Shown one piece after another: positions 44,025-54,030 of a DNA stretch of 64,000 nucleotides. Position 1 is the stretch's first letter. The number at the start of each line of letters is the position of its first letter. Source of the stretch: an uncultured Collinsella sp. (GTDB lineage Bacteria; Actinomycetota; Coriobacteriia; Coriobacteriales; Coriobacteriaceae); the NCBI GenBank assembly GCA_958451615.1, contig CAUDQR010000003.1:62001-126000 (forward strand). The letters run 5' to 3'. A program made the translations under genes and the position numbers. The notes under the pieces are model-generated. The model did no database searches and had not been told where the DNA came from. It saw only the letters and a program-made list of their open reading frames with translations.

Positions 44025-44205
44025 TCTTTCATCCGGACTCTAACCGTTGGTACTGGAATCTCACCAGTTCAGCCGGCATGCGAACCAACACACGCTCGGG
44101 TCGCGGACTCATCGGCTCGGTCGCAGACGCCTCGCCTGCTCCGCGGCACCCCTTTGGCACCGCCCGATTTACCGCCAGTGGGGAATTCCACCCCGCCCTG
44201 AAACA
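44025..44205 (-). promoter_or_regulatory. FMN riboswitch (RFN element)
   Basis: On the minus strand the conserved blocks appear in order: TTTCAGGGCGGGGTGGAATT, CCCCACTGGCGGTAAAT, GTGAGATTCCAGTACCAACG and GTTAGAGTCCGGATGAAAGA. P1 is formed by TTTCA and TGAAA. Only ~15 nt separate P1 from the ribU ATG, and the Shine-Dalgarno lies in between, so control is probably translational: FMN shuts off riboflavin import. Confidence 0.96.
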
Positions 44206-44410
44206 GCACTTGCAAGTGTAGCACGAGCGAGTATTCGCGCAAGTATGCCGAGGGTAATTTGTGGCGGGGACCAGTTGTCGCAACAACCACGTCTCCCACT
44301 CACCCCAAAGCGGTGCGCTTTTCGCGGCTTTGCCGCGAAACAGCAACCGGGACGTGTATCCCCCACAACCACGTCCTTCTCCGCCCGCCGACCTCAAGGC
44401 CGTAAACGCA

Positions 44411-44557
44411 GGGAATCCGGGGGCGTGACGGGGTTTCTCTCCGGAACATTCCGTCACTGACGCAAAGAGGCTCCGCAGCGCGAAGCGCGATGCGGAGCCT
44501 CTTTGCATGTCCGAGGACGTTCCGGAGAGAAACCCCCGTCACGCCCTGCGGATTCCC
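44411..44557. repeat. 147-bp nested palindrome downstream of groEL
   Basis: Outer arms 44411-44447 and 44519-44557 (GGCGTGACGGGGTTTCTCTC against GAGAGAAACCCCCGTCACGC) enclose a perfect 16-bp stem GCAAAGAGGCTCCGCA/TGCGGAGCCTCTTTGC (44462-44506). It lies 27 bp after the groEL stop and may end its transcript, though no T-run is present. The rest of the gene-free stretch 44206-44410 holds only a short TTTCGCGGC hairpin (44320-44340). Confidence 0.8.
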
Positions 44558-44583
44558 GGTGGGAGTTCTAGACCTTGTCGGCC

Positions 44584-46299
<1,716 letters not shown>

Positions 46300-46317
46300 T
46301 CAGAGATTCTGACGAGA

Positions 46318-46611
46318 CTAGGCCTCGACGACGGCGTAGATGTCGTCGGCGCGCATCAGCAGATACTTCTCGCCGTCGACCTTGACCTCGTTGCCACCGA
46401 ACTTACCGTAGATGACAACGTCACCGACCTTGACGTCCATGGGGATGCGCTCACCCTTGTCGTTGACCTTGCCGGCGCCAACGGCAACGATGGTGCCGCG
46501 CTGCGGCTTCTCCTGAGCGTTACTGGCGATATACAGACCAGAAGCGGTCTTCTGCTCGGCCTCGTCGGGCTTGACCAGAACACGATCTGCAAGCGGCTTC
46601 AAAGACGACAT
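46318..46611 (-). CDS. groS: Co-chaperonin GroES
   Basis: 10-kDa heptameric lid of GroEL, 97 residues. ADRVLVKPDEAEQKTASGLYI begins the fold; the mobile loop (EQKTASGLYIAS) and YGKFGGNEVKVDGEKYL are intact. AAGGAGGAGA lies before the ATG. No CIRCE inverted repeat (TTAGCACTC-N9-GAGTGCTAA) is seen in the 140 bp upstream, unlike many groESL operons, but GGTTA..TAACC (46648-46669 region) is symmetrical. Confidence 0.97.
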   Translation of the reverse strand: MSSLKPLADRVLVKPDEAEQKTASGLYIASNAQEKPQRGTIVAVGAGKVNDKGERIPMDVKVGDVVIYGKFGGNEVKVDGEKYLLMRADDIYAVVEA

Positions 46612-46748
46612 GCTTGTCTCCTCCTTTTTGGGCCGCGCGGTTATACCACGCGAATTAACCCTTTTTGTTTGCGTACGCGTTGAATGGTACCCACGAATGG
46701 CGGGTTATACAACACGGAGTCAAAAAATCTTATTTTTTGGCACTTAGA

Positions 46749-46959
46749 TTTTCTGAATGCCGGGGGATAACTTAGCGGTTGCTCCCGTGTGGCGCCGGAG
46801 GGGCGGGGCATAAGGTTTCCTGCTCGGGCAGTCCTGCTCGCACGAAGGCCACATTAAGTGGCCTTCGGCTCGTGCGGAACTCGCGATAAACCTTATGCCC
46901 CGCCCCTCCGGCGCCACACGGGAGCTGAGTCAACGTTATCGGGCCCGGTATTCAGAAAA
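46749..46959. repeat. 211-bp palindrome with perfect 38-bp core arms
   Basis: The arms at 46781-46818 (begin GCTCCCGTGTGGCGCCGGAG) and 46888-46925 are perfect reverse complements. Pairing continues imperfectly outward to TTTTCTGAAT (46749) and ATTCAGAAAA (46959), and inside there is GAAGGCCAC/GTGGCCTTC. The gene-free stretch 46612-47046 is this element plus the groES leader and the next terminator. Confidence 0.9.
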
Positions 46960-47000
46960 GTCAGTGCAGCAAAATGGCGATGCAGATGGTGCGAACAAGA

Positions 47001-47029
47001 AAGGGGCACGTTGCTGAAACGTGCCCCTT
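47001..47029 (-). terminator. Terminator of the YtcJ-like amidohydrolase
   Basis: AAGGGGCACGTT (47001-47012) and AACGTGCCCCTT (47018-47029) pair perfectly; TTCTTGTTCG follows on the minus strand. Confidence 0.88.
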
Positions 47030-47046
47030 ATAGGTGGGGTATGGGG

Positions 47047-48684
47047 CTAGCGCTCGTAAATCAAGTTGCCTGCCAGGTAGGTGGCTTGGACCTTGGCGGC
47101 TTGGAGATCCTGGGGGTCGATGGTGAGCGGGTTTTGGTCCAGGACTACCAGGTCGGCATACTTGCCGGGCTCCAAGCTGCCGAGGTTTTGCTCGTCGCCC
47201 GCTGCATAGGCGCTGCCCAGGGTGTAGTTGCGCAGGGCTGTTGCTGCATCGATGCGCTCGCTCGGCAGCCAGCCACCCTCGGGCCAGTGGCTTTTGGGGT
47301 CCTGGCGTGTGATAGCCGTGTAGAGCACGTTCATGCTGGTAACGGGCGTGATAGGGCTGTCGGTACCGAAGGCTTGGCGAATGCCGCGCTGCTTATAGGT
47401 CGCGAACGGCCACATGATGCGGCTGCGTTCCAGGCCCAGGTCGCGCTCCGGACCACCTGGGTCGAGCGTGATGTGGCAGGGTTGGCTCGAGGCAAGGATG
47501 TTGAGCTTGCGCAGGCGATCGATGTCCTGAGGCAGCAAATTCTCCAGGTGCTCGAGCGTGTTATGGCCGTGCTGGGGCAGGCCGTACAGTTCGGCCGCTT
47601 CCTCGAAGATATCGAGCGCGGCATGGATGGCACCGTCGCCAATGACGTGGATGCGCACGGTGTGGCCGCGCTCCGCGGCAGCCAGAACTAGCTTGCGCAT
47701 GCGCTCGGCGGGAACCGTCAGACGGCCCTGGTCGCCCGGGAAGCGCGGATTGGTATAGGGCTCGGTGAGATATGCCGTGTGTTCGCTCGACACGCCGTCG
47801 AAGAACTGCTTAAAGCCCGGCGCCGAGAGCAGCACATTGTTCGCGTAACGTGCCTGCAGCTCTTCCAAGCGCGACTGGTCATCCAGCAGCGTGGGGAACA
47901 GATGGGCTCGGATGCCCAACTTGCCGGTTGCCTGTAGTTTGTCGTAGACGTCGTCGCGGATAAAGTCGCAGCCCGGCATGGGCATGAGCGACATATCGCA
48001 GATTGAGGTGATGCCTTGCTCTGCCATACGCTTCATCTGGTCGGCGTAAGCGCTCGCGATGCGGTCCTCGCCCAGCCACTCCAGGCAGCGCGGCAGCAGC
48101 TGCATGGCAGCCGCCTCGTGCGCAATGCCCGTGAGTTCGCCGTTTGCGTCCTTGTCGTAGCTGCCGCCCGCTGGCGGCTCGCTGTCGCGCGAGACGCCGA
48201 GCGCCTCGAGCGCGCGGCTGTTGAGCCACAGCGTGTGCCCGTCGCCCGAATACATAACGCAGGGGCGATCGGGGAATGCCGCATCGAGCGACGCCTTGGT
48301 AGGATGCTCGGGCGGGTCCCAACGGTAGTCGCGCCAGCCCTGCGTCACAACCCAAGCGTCATCGGGCAGGTCCTGGGAAAACTCGAGCGCGTGCTGTACC
48401 AGTGCTGCCTCGGACGTGCCCATATCCATGAGCATGTACGGCGAGGCGCCAACCGAGGTATGGAAGAAGTGCAGATGCGCGTCATGGAAGCCAGGGCAGA
48501 CAAACTGGTCGCCATAGTCGACGACGGGCGTTGCGGCAGGAGCCGCGGCGATCACATCGTCGGGCTTGCCGACCGCGACGATACGGTCGCCCGCGATGGC
48601 AATCGCCAGCTCACGGGCATCATCGATGCCGTCTTGTGCGGTAAAGACGTTCTTGGAGCGGATTATCCGATCGATATGTTGCAT
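47047..48684 (-). CDS. YtcJ-type metal-dependent amidohydrolase
   Basis: A 545-residue amidohydrolase of the YtcJ group. The metal-binding HDAHLHFFH follows the beta-sandwich N-terminus; GDGHTLWLNSRALEALG and HVIGDGAIHAALD are group signatures, and FGTDSPI gives the final metal Asp. Substrate is unknown. Three ATGs are possible (48696, 48690, 48684); 48684 has GGGG at a good distance. The open frame continues far upstream through the opposite-strand M20 gene and is not coding there. Divergent from the M20 amidohydrolase, so the pair may share regulation. Confidence 0.85.
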   Translation of the reverse strand: MQHIDRIIRSKNVFTAQDGIDDARELAIAIAGDRIVAVGKPDDVIAAAPAATPVVDYGDQFVCPGFHDAHLHFFHTSVGASPYMLMDMGTSEAALVQHALEFSQDLPDDAWVVTQGWRDYRWDPPEHPTKASLDAAFPDRPCVMYSGDGHTLWLNSRALEALGVSRDSEPPAGGSYDKDANGELTGIAHEAAAMQLLPRCLEWLGEDRIASAYADQMKRMAEQGITSICDMSLMPMPGCDFIRDDVYDKLQATGKLGIRAHLFPTLLDDQSRLEELQARYANNVLLSAPGFKQFFDGVSSEHTAYLTEPYTNPRFPGDQGRLTVPAERMRKLVLAAAERGHTVRIHVIGDGAIHAALDIFEEAAELYGLPQHGHNTLEHLENLLPQDIDRLRKLNILASSQPCHITLDPGGPERDLGLERSRIMWPFATYKQRGIRQAFGTDSPITPVTSMNVLYTAITRQDPKSHWPEGGWLPSERIDAATALRNYTLGSAYAAGDEQNLGSLEPGKYADLVVLDQNPLTIDPQDLQAAKVQATYLAGNLIYER

Positions 48685-48852
48685 GGGCATCCCCATCTCT
48701 GGCAGGAAATTCAACACCCCCGAGTGTACTCCCCCACTCTTGTTACTAAACCCCAAGCGGCAAACGGCTGCTTTGCCACGCCAAGTGGCAGGTGGCATAC
48801 TGGAGGCAGCCTGTACGATTTTGCGATCAACCCAGCAAGGAGCAAATCGATC

Positions 48853-50316
48853 ATGACGAAGACCAAGGCACAGCAGATTATGGCAGCGACCGGGGTGCGA
48901 GCGGCTGACGACATCACCGCAGCCATCCAAGATATCGCTGCCGAGTTTGAGCCCTACATCATCAAGCAGCGCCGCCACTTCCATAAGCACCCGGAGCTGA
49001 GCCTCGCCGAGGAGCGCACGACTTCTGACATCGCCAATCAGCTCGATGCCATGAATATCCCCTATGAGCGCCCCCTTAAGACGGGCCTGGTGGCAACCCT
49101 TCGCGGCACCGCGCCCGATGCCTACCGCGAGGACGGCACGCCGCGCCGCCGCATCCTGCTGCGCGCCGACATCGACGCCCTGCCCGTTACCGAGCAGACC
49201 GGCGAGGAGTTTGCTAGCGTCAACGAGGGCTGCATGCACGCCTGCGGCCACGACTGCCACATCGCCATGATGCTCGGCACGCTGCAGATTCTGCGCCATA
49301 TGACCGACGACATCCACGGCGAGGTCCGCATCGTCTTCCAGCCCAGTGAGGAAAACGGCCAGGGCGCCAAGCTCATGATCGGCACAGGTGTGCTCGACGG
49401 CGTCGATGGCGCCTACGCCGCGCATATCTGGAGCGAGGTCGATGCCGGCACCGTAAGCTGCGAGCCCGGTCCACGCATGGCCAACACCGACTGGTTCCGC
49501 ATCGACGTACGCGGCACCTCATGCCACGGCGCCATGCCCCAGCGCGGCCACGACGCCGTTATGGTTGCCGCCGAGATTGTCAACGCCTTGCAGACTATCG
49601 TTTCGCGCGAGATTAGCCCCTACGAGCCGGCGGTCATCACCGTCGGCGAGCTGCACGGCGGCACCGCGCGCAACGTTATTGCCGGCACGGCCTACCTCGC
49701 CGGCACGGTGCGCACCTACGGAGATTCGACCCACGAGGAAATGCCGGAGCTTATGCGCCGCATCGTGGAGCATACTGCGGCAGCCTTGGGCGCCGAGGCA
49801 GAGCTCACCGACTACACCATCGCCAACTACAAGGTCGAAAATGACGCGGCCTCGAGCGAGCGCTGCCGTCAGGCTGTAATTAAATGTCTCGGCCCCGCCG
49901 GCCAAGGCCATTATCGCGGCACGCTCTCGGGCGAGGATTTTTCGGAGTACCTGCGCCGCGTACCGGGTGTGCTCGCCTTTGTAGGTACGCGCAACCCCAA
50001 GATTGGCGCCACGTACGCCCAACATTCCTGCTTTTACAAGATTGACGAGACCGTACTGGCCAAGGGTTCCATGGTGGCCGCCCAGTATGCCATCGACTTT
50101 TTGGCCGAGCCCACGCAAGAGGAGCTCGACGGCCCCACGATCGCCGCGGTTGCCGAGACCAACCCCGACTTGGCCGCCAGGCTGCGCTCTGCCAAGGCGA
50201 CTGCCGCTGAGGCGCGCGACGCCATGCACGATGCTCGCACCGCCCGCCATGCCGCGATCAAGGGCATCCACGAAGCTCGCGCCGCCGCTCGCCGCGAGGA
50301 GAAGCACGACGAGTAG
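48853..50316 (+). CDS. M20D-family amidohydrolase with Ala/Arg-rich tail
   Basis: Hippurate-hydrolase/IAA-amino-acid-hydrolase-like enzyme. Metal motifs GCMHACGHDCHIAMMLG and PSEENGQGA, the dimerisation-domain block, and SGEDFSEYL with the late His in AQHSCFYK. The family normally ends near residue 430; this protein has ~50 more residues (AARLRSAKATAAEARDAM onward), Ala/Arg/His-rich and helical, not seen in typical homologues. AAGGAG lies 10 nt before the ATG. Length 487. The substrate is an N-acyl amino acid or similar; unproven. Confidence 0.88.
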   Translation: MTKTKAQQIMAATGVRAADDITAAIQDIAAEFEPYIIKQRRHFHKHPELSLAEERTTSDIANQLDAMNIPYERPLKTGLVATLRGTAPDAYREDGTPRRRILLRADIDALPVTEQTGEEFASVNEGCMHACGHDCHIAMMLGTLQILRHMTDDIHGEVRIVFQPSEENGQGAKLMIGTGVLDGVDGAYAAHIWSEVDAGTVSCEPGPRMANTDWFRIDVRGTSCHGAMPQRGHDAVMVAAEIVNALQTIVSREISPYEPAVITVGELHGGTARNVIAGTAYLAGTVRTYGDSTHEEMPELMRRIVEHTAAALGAEAELTDYTIANYKVENDAASSERCRQAVIKCLGPAGQGHYRGTLSGEDFSEYLRRVPGVLAFVGTRNPKIGATYAQHSCFYKIDETVLAKGSMVAAQYAIDFLAEPTQEELDGPTIAAVAETNPDLAARLRSAKATAAEARDAMHDARTARHAAIKGIHEARAAARREEKHDE

Positions 50317-50361
50317 TCGATTCGCGACTATCTCGCAGTCATAGCCGCATCGCGATGTCAA

Positions 50362-50398
50362 AGCGGGGGCGAACGCTATCTCAACGTTCGCCCCCGCT
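50362..50398. terminator. Bidirectional terminator after the M20 gene
   Basis: AGCGGGGGCGAACG (50362-50375) and CGTTCGCCCCCGCT (50385-50398) pair perfectly between convergent genes. Confidence 0.85.
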
Positions 50399-50456
50399 CA
50401 TTTGTCAGGCTCTATTTCTACCATTTCTCCCCGTCCCCAAATGGCAGGCGGCAGGG

Positions 50457-51707
50457 CTACTCGTCCTGAGGGTCCTCGTCGGAACTTGACTCGGGTTCGG
50501 GTTCGGGCTCAGGCTCAGGCGTCGGCTCGGGCTCGGGCTCGGGCACCGGCGCAGGCTCAGGCTCGGGTGCAGGCGCCGACTCGGGCGCGGGCGCAGCATC
50601 CGGAGCGCTATAGCCCGAAGGAGCGGCCTTCTTCTCAAACGGCAGCACAAACGTCAGGACGTCGTCCTTGTCTTCGTCGGCCCACTCGCTTGCGTAGCGC
50701 GCCACCCAGTAGCCAACGGCACGATGCTTGAGCATGCTGCCAAAGACCGTAAGAAATACGGTGACGAATGCGATCAGCACCAGAAACGGCACGAGCGTGA
50801 CGCCGCCGCCGGAAACGATTGCCTCAATAACCGTGGGGCGGTAGTAGTAGCTATACATACCAACAGAGGCAATGGCGCCAAAGACGGCCGTCAAGATCCA
50901 TGTGATGACGTTGGCGATCAGGCCCGTCAAAAACTCGGGAATAAACGAAGCGCAGAACAGCTTAGTCTTATTGTTCTTAAAGGCCGCCCAGACCTTATCG
51001 AGCGAAAACGCGCTCTCAACGCGACCGGTCACCGCAAAGTGCATCACGGCGATGTCGGCGAACATCTTAAAGAAGACGCCCAGGACCGCCGAAGCGATCA
51101 GAGCCAGGACAAGCAGGCCCAGCGAGCCAAACAGCGCGGCCTCGAGCGCATAGGAGCCGTAGTAAGAGTACGAACCTGCGGCGCCGAGCGCAACGCCCTC
51201 AATTACCGAGAGCACTACACCAATAACGGGAATGGCAGCAATGACCTTGAGCACGCTCGAGATGACGCCCGAAAAGACTCCGAGACCAAACGACGTGGAG
51301 CGCATCAACGGACGGTCGATGCCGTCATCGACCTTGAGCGACAGGTCGCGGCCCCATTCGATGCCAAAGCCAGAACCGCACGCGCTTGCCACACAGGCTG
51401 CCAAAAAGCCGATAGCAGCCGCGATACCGCCGATAACGGGAATGAACAGCACGAGCACCGACACGACGCAGATAAGCGCCGGCAAAAAGGCGATCTGGCA
51501 CACGCGCTGTAGTACGCCCGGCATCTTGGTCATATCCTCAAACGCTTGAGCCACACAGCCCTTGGGCACGTTGACCACGGGCGGCTGCGTCATGACCTGC
51601 TGAGGCTGCCCCTGAGGAGCCGCACCGGCCGCTGCATTAGGAGCACCACACGCGCCACAGAACTTGTCGTTATCGCCCATGGGAGCGCCACACTGCGAAC
51701 AGAACAT
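50457..51707 (-). CDS. Zinc-ribbon polytopic membrane protein with Pro-Glu tail
   Basis: Residues 1-25 form a double-CxxC zinc ribbon (FCSQCGAPMGDNDKFCGACG). A Gly/Gln/Pro linker is followed by about six membrane segments (~75-330), then a soluble part and a tail of PEPEP-type repeats (~375-410) ending in acidic residues. AAGGG lies nine bases before the ATG at 51707; the longer frame from 51815 is not supported. Length 416. Similar zinc-ribbon/DUF membrane proteins are common in Coriobacteria; function unknown. Confidence 0.75.
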   Translation of the reverse strand: MFCSQCGAPMGDNDKFCGACGAPNAAAGAAPQGQPQQVMTQPPVVNVPKGCVAQAFEDMTKMPGVLQRVCQIAFLPALICVVSVLVLFIPVIGGIAAAIGFLAACVASACGSGFGIEWGRDLSLKVDDGIDRPLMRSTSFGLGVFSGVISSVLKVIAAIPVIGVVLSVIEGVALGAAGSYSYYGSYALEAALFGSLGLLVLALIASAVLGVFFKMFADIAVMHFAVTGRVESAFSLDKVWAAFKNNKTKLFCASFIPEFLTGLIANVITWILTAVFGAIASVGMYSYYYRPTVIEAIVSGGGVTLVPFLVLIAFVTVFLTVFGSMLKHRAVGYWVARYASEWADEDKDDVLTFVLPFEKKAAPSGYSAPDAAPAPESAPAPEPEPAPVPEPEPEPTPEPEPEPEPESSSDEDPQDE

Positions 51708-51856
51708 CGAAATCATCCCTTCGTATCTTGAGCGAATCACCTGGATCGCAAACGATGTCTTGTCATCATTATCACCCAGTGTGAGGACAAATTCTCCTAG
51801 ATGACGTTTTTGCAACGCGCAGGGCGTTATTTGATTGTTAGACGAGCGCGCTCGCG

Positions 51857-52879
51857 TTAGTTCGTTCCGCGGAAGCCCTTGCCGACGATCTCGGAGCTGT
51901 CAACGATCGTGATAAAGGCACCAGGATCGACCTCGCGCGCGTAGCGACGCAGCTGCACGGCCTCGCGGCGGCTTAGCACGCTCATGATCACCGTCACGCA
52001 CTTGCCCGAGAAGGCGCCGTAGCCGCGGCTGATGGTCGCCGTACGGTTGAGATGCTTGACGATGAACTCCTCGACCTTAAGGGGTTCGGAGCAAATGATC
52101 GTGCAGACCTTACGAAGGTGAATGCTCTCGATGGCCTTGTCGACCACAAGCGTCTTGGCAAACAGGCCGAGCACGCAATACAGGCCGACGCGCGGGCCAT
52201 ACAAAAAGGCCGCGATAGTTACGATGCCGATATCGACCAGCAGCAACGCGCGGCCAATCTCGAGCGTGGTGCGGCGTTTGAGGATCATGGCCAGAATGTC
52301 CGTGCCACCCGTCGAGGCGCCAATATCGAAGACGATGGCGCTGCCGAGGGCCGGCAGAATCACGGCAAAGCACAGGTCGAGCCACATATCGCCCGTCATC
52401 GAGACATCGGTCGGGATAAAGAGCTCAAACAGCGAGACGTAGGCCGAAAGCGCAAAGGAGGCAAAGACGCTCCACAGGATTGCCTTACGCTCCAAAAAGA
52501 TAAAGCCCAAGATGACCAGGACCGCGTTGATAATCCACATAAAGACGCCGACGGGCAGAGTCGGGAACAGCGTAGAAAGAATGACCGACACACCCGAGGT
52601 GCCGCCGAAGGCAAAGTGATTGGGCGTTTTGAAAGCCACGATGGCAAAGGCCGTGAGGATCAGGCCCAGGTTGAGCTCGGCAAAAAAGCGCGGAAAGCCT
52701 GGTTCCTGGCTGCGCTTGCGGCCGGCGCGTTCGCCTTGCTCAATAACATCGCGATCGACAACGCGCTCCATCGGCACCACCGGAGGACGATGCACCTCCT
52801 CGGCAGCACGCGATGCCGCCTCTGCCGCAGCGGCCTCAATCGCCCATGCCTTGCTTTCTGTTTCGTGCTCGTCAGCCAT
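51857..52879 (-). CDS. YitT-family membrane protein (DUF161/DUF2179)
   Basis: Residues ~1-65 are a charged cytoplasmic extension; ~68-235 hold five or six membrane segments (LGLILTAFAIVAFKTPN; GGTSGVSVIL is the family hallmark), and ~250-335 is the C-terminal DUF2179 domain (VCTIICSEPLKVEEFIVKHL; GYGAFSGKCVTVIMSVLSRRE). GAGGAG precedes the ATG. Length 340 residues; the N-terminal extension is longer than usual. Transport substrate is not known for the family. Confidence 0.88.
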   Translation of the reverse strand: MADEHETESKAWAIEAAAAEAASRAAEEVHRPPVVPMERVVDRDVIEQGERAGRKRSQEPGFPRFFAELNLGLILTAFAIVAFKTPNHFAFGGTSGVSVILSTLFPTLPVGVFMWIINAVLVILGFIFLERKAILWSVFASFALSAYVSLFELFIPTDVSMTGDMWLDLCFAVILPALGSAIVFDIGASTGGTDILAMILKRRTTLEIGRALLLVDIGIVTIAAFLYGPRVGLYCVLGLFAKTLVVDKAIESIHLRKVCTIICSEPLKVEEFIVKHLNRTATISRGYGAFSGKCVTVIMSVLSRREAVQLRRYAREVDPGAFITIVDSSEIVGKGFRGTN

Positions 52880-52995
52880 TACGGCAACTCCTCGTTAACA
52901 ATTTGGAAACAATGCGCCCATTAGGGTAACGCGGAACGCGGCAATTGCAACCCTTAGTTAGACGAGCGGTATGCCCGCATCGGGGGCATACAAAG

Positions 52996-53033
52996 AACGG
53001 CCGGCCGCGCATGTTCCTGCGCGGCCGGCCGTT
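52996..53033 (-). terminator. Terminator of the asp23 operon
   Basis: AACGGCCGGCCGCGCA (52996-53011) and TGCGCGGCCGGCCGTT (53018-53033) pair perfectly; TCTTTGT follows on the minus strand. Confidence 0.85.
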
Positions 53034-53051
53034 TGACGTTTTCGCAGATAA

Positions 53052-53088
53052 AACCTGCCAAAATAAACCTGTCCCTTTTTGGCAGGTT
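53052..53088 (-). repeat. GGGACAGG palindrome (family D) at the asp23 stop
   Basis: Same 37-bp palindrome as at the rph stop (AACCTGCCAAAA/TTTTGGCAGGTT), with the same ~18-bp flank (GACGTTTTCGCAGATAA). On the minus strand it begins with the TAA stop of asp23. Confidence 0.8.
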
Positions 53089-53608
53089 ACTCGTGCTGGT
53101 TGGTGCGGCGTTCGTACTCCTCGGGGGTGATGACATCCTCGATGCGCAGGTTGACGCCTGCCACCTCAAGGCCGGTCATCGCGGCGAGGCGCTCGGTCAC
53201 ACGCGCCTTAACGTCGTCGAAAATCGCAGGCGCGTAGGCGCCATACTCGATAATGACGGAAATGTTGACGACCACGCGGTTGTCATCGGTGACCTCGACC
53301 GTCACGCCCTTGGTCAGGTTCTCGGCACCAAACTGCTCCTGTACAAAGTGCATGAGGTTGCCCTTCATGCCCAAGACGTGCGGCACCTCGCGAGTGGCCA
53401 TGGCGACGATCTTCTCGATCACGCCGTTGGAATAGGTCAGCGAGTCCTCGGACTCGTCAGCCTCCTCGTCGTCCTCGTCAACCTCGTCTTCGGATTCGGC
53501 CTCGACAAGCGCCTCGTCCTCGAGCGTCACATCCTCAGCTTCGGCGACGACCGCCTCGTTCTCCTCGAGCTCGGTATCGGCCACATCGACCTTCGTATTA
53601 AAAGCCAT
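53087..53608 (-). CDS. asp23: Asp23/Gls24-family envelope stress protein
   Basis: Alkaline-shock-type protein that in Staphylococcus forms a membrane-associated network. Residues ~1-60 are very acidic (LEENEAVVAEAEDVTLEDEA), ~65-160 form the Asp23 domain (NGVIEKIVAMATREVPHVLGM; VEVTDDNRVVVNISVIIEYG). Length 173. AAGGAGG precedes the ATG. It is the last gene of amaP-DUF2273-asp23, matching the staphylococcal amaP-ytgA-asp23 order; AmaP is expected to anchor it. Confidence 0.9.
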   Translation of the reverse strand: MAFNTKVDVADTELEENEAVVAEAEDVTLEDEALVEAESEDEVDEDDEEADESEDSLTYSNGVIEKIVAMATREVPHVLGMKGNLMHFVQEQFGAENLTKGVTVEVTDDNRVVVNISVIIEYGAYAPAIFDDVKARVTERLAAMTGLEVAGVNLRIEDVITPEEYERRTNQHE

Positions 53609-53652
53609 GGTTCCTCCTTATGCCTGCCGCGGATGCGACAGTCGAATACATA

Positions 53653-54030
53653 TTAGCGGCCGCTAAACAGACGGCCGAAGAAGTTGACGATCCCGTTTTC
53701 GCCATCGCGAATCTGGCCGATCACAGCCCCGATCAGCACGAAGAATGCGATGACCAGCGTGTCCCACAGGCCGAGCGTGAGCACCAACACGGCGAGGATA
53801 AAACCGGCGACGGCGCCGAGCGTGGTGTTGGGATGACGCACAGCATAGCTCCAGATGGCAGCGCCCGTACCCTTGATGAGACCCATAGCCTCGTCAAAAT
53901 CGTCGACGGCCGCGTCACGCGACTCGGTGCCCTCTACCTTGGGATCGACGACCTCGCCTGCCGGCGCGACGCTCTGATCGATAGTCAGGCGCGGGGTGCG
54001 GACGGTCTTATCTTGATTGGTATCACTCAC
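53653..54030 (-). CDS. DUF2273-type small membrane protein
   Basis: 125 residues: a ~60-residue acidic/Thr-rich N-terminus, then two membrane segments (LGAVAGFILAVLVLTLGLWD; LVIAFFVLIGAVIGQI) and a short NGIVNFFGRLFSGR end, the DUF2273 pattern. Start is GTG at 54030 with GGAGG six bases upstream, overlapping the amaP end by eight bases. Partner of Asp23 and AmaP by context. Confidence 0.85.
   Translation of the reverse strand: MSDTNQDKTVRTPRLTIDQSVAPAGEVVDPKVEGTESRDAAVDDFDEAMGLIKGTGAAIWSYAVRHPNTTLGAVAGFILAVLVLTLGLWDTLVIAFFVLIGAVIGQIRDGENGIVNFFGRLFSGR

Noticed and set aside
44029-44508. 159-residue frame over the FMN riboswitch region
   Set aside because: It overlaps the highly conserved riboswitch and has no family motif.
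48016-48852. N-terminal extension of the M20 gene to 766 residues
   Set aside because: The extra part is antisense to the YtcJ-like gene; an AAGGAG-preceded ATG at 48853 gives the family N-terminus.
48685-49425. N-terminal extension of the YtcJ-like gene to 792 residues
   Set aside because: The extra part is antisense to the M20 gene and lacks homology; the amidohydrolase starts near 48684.
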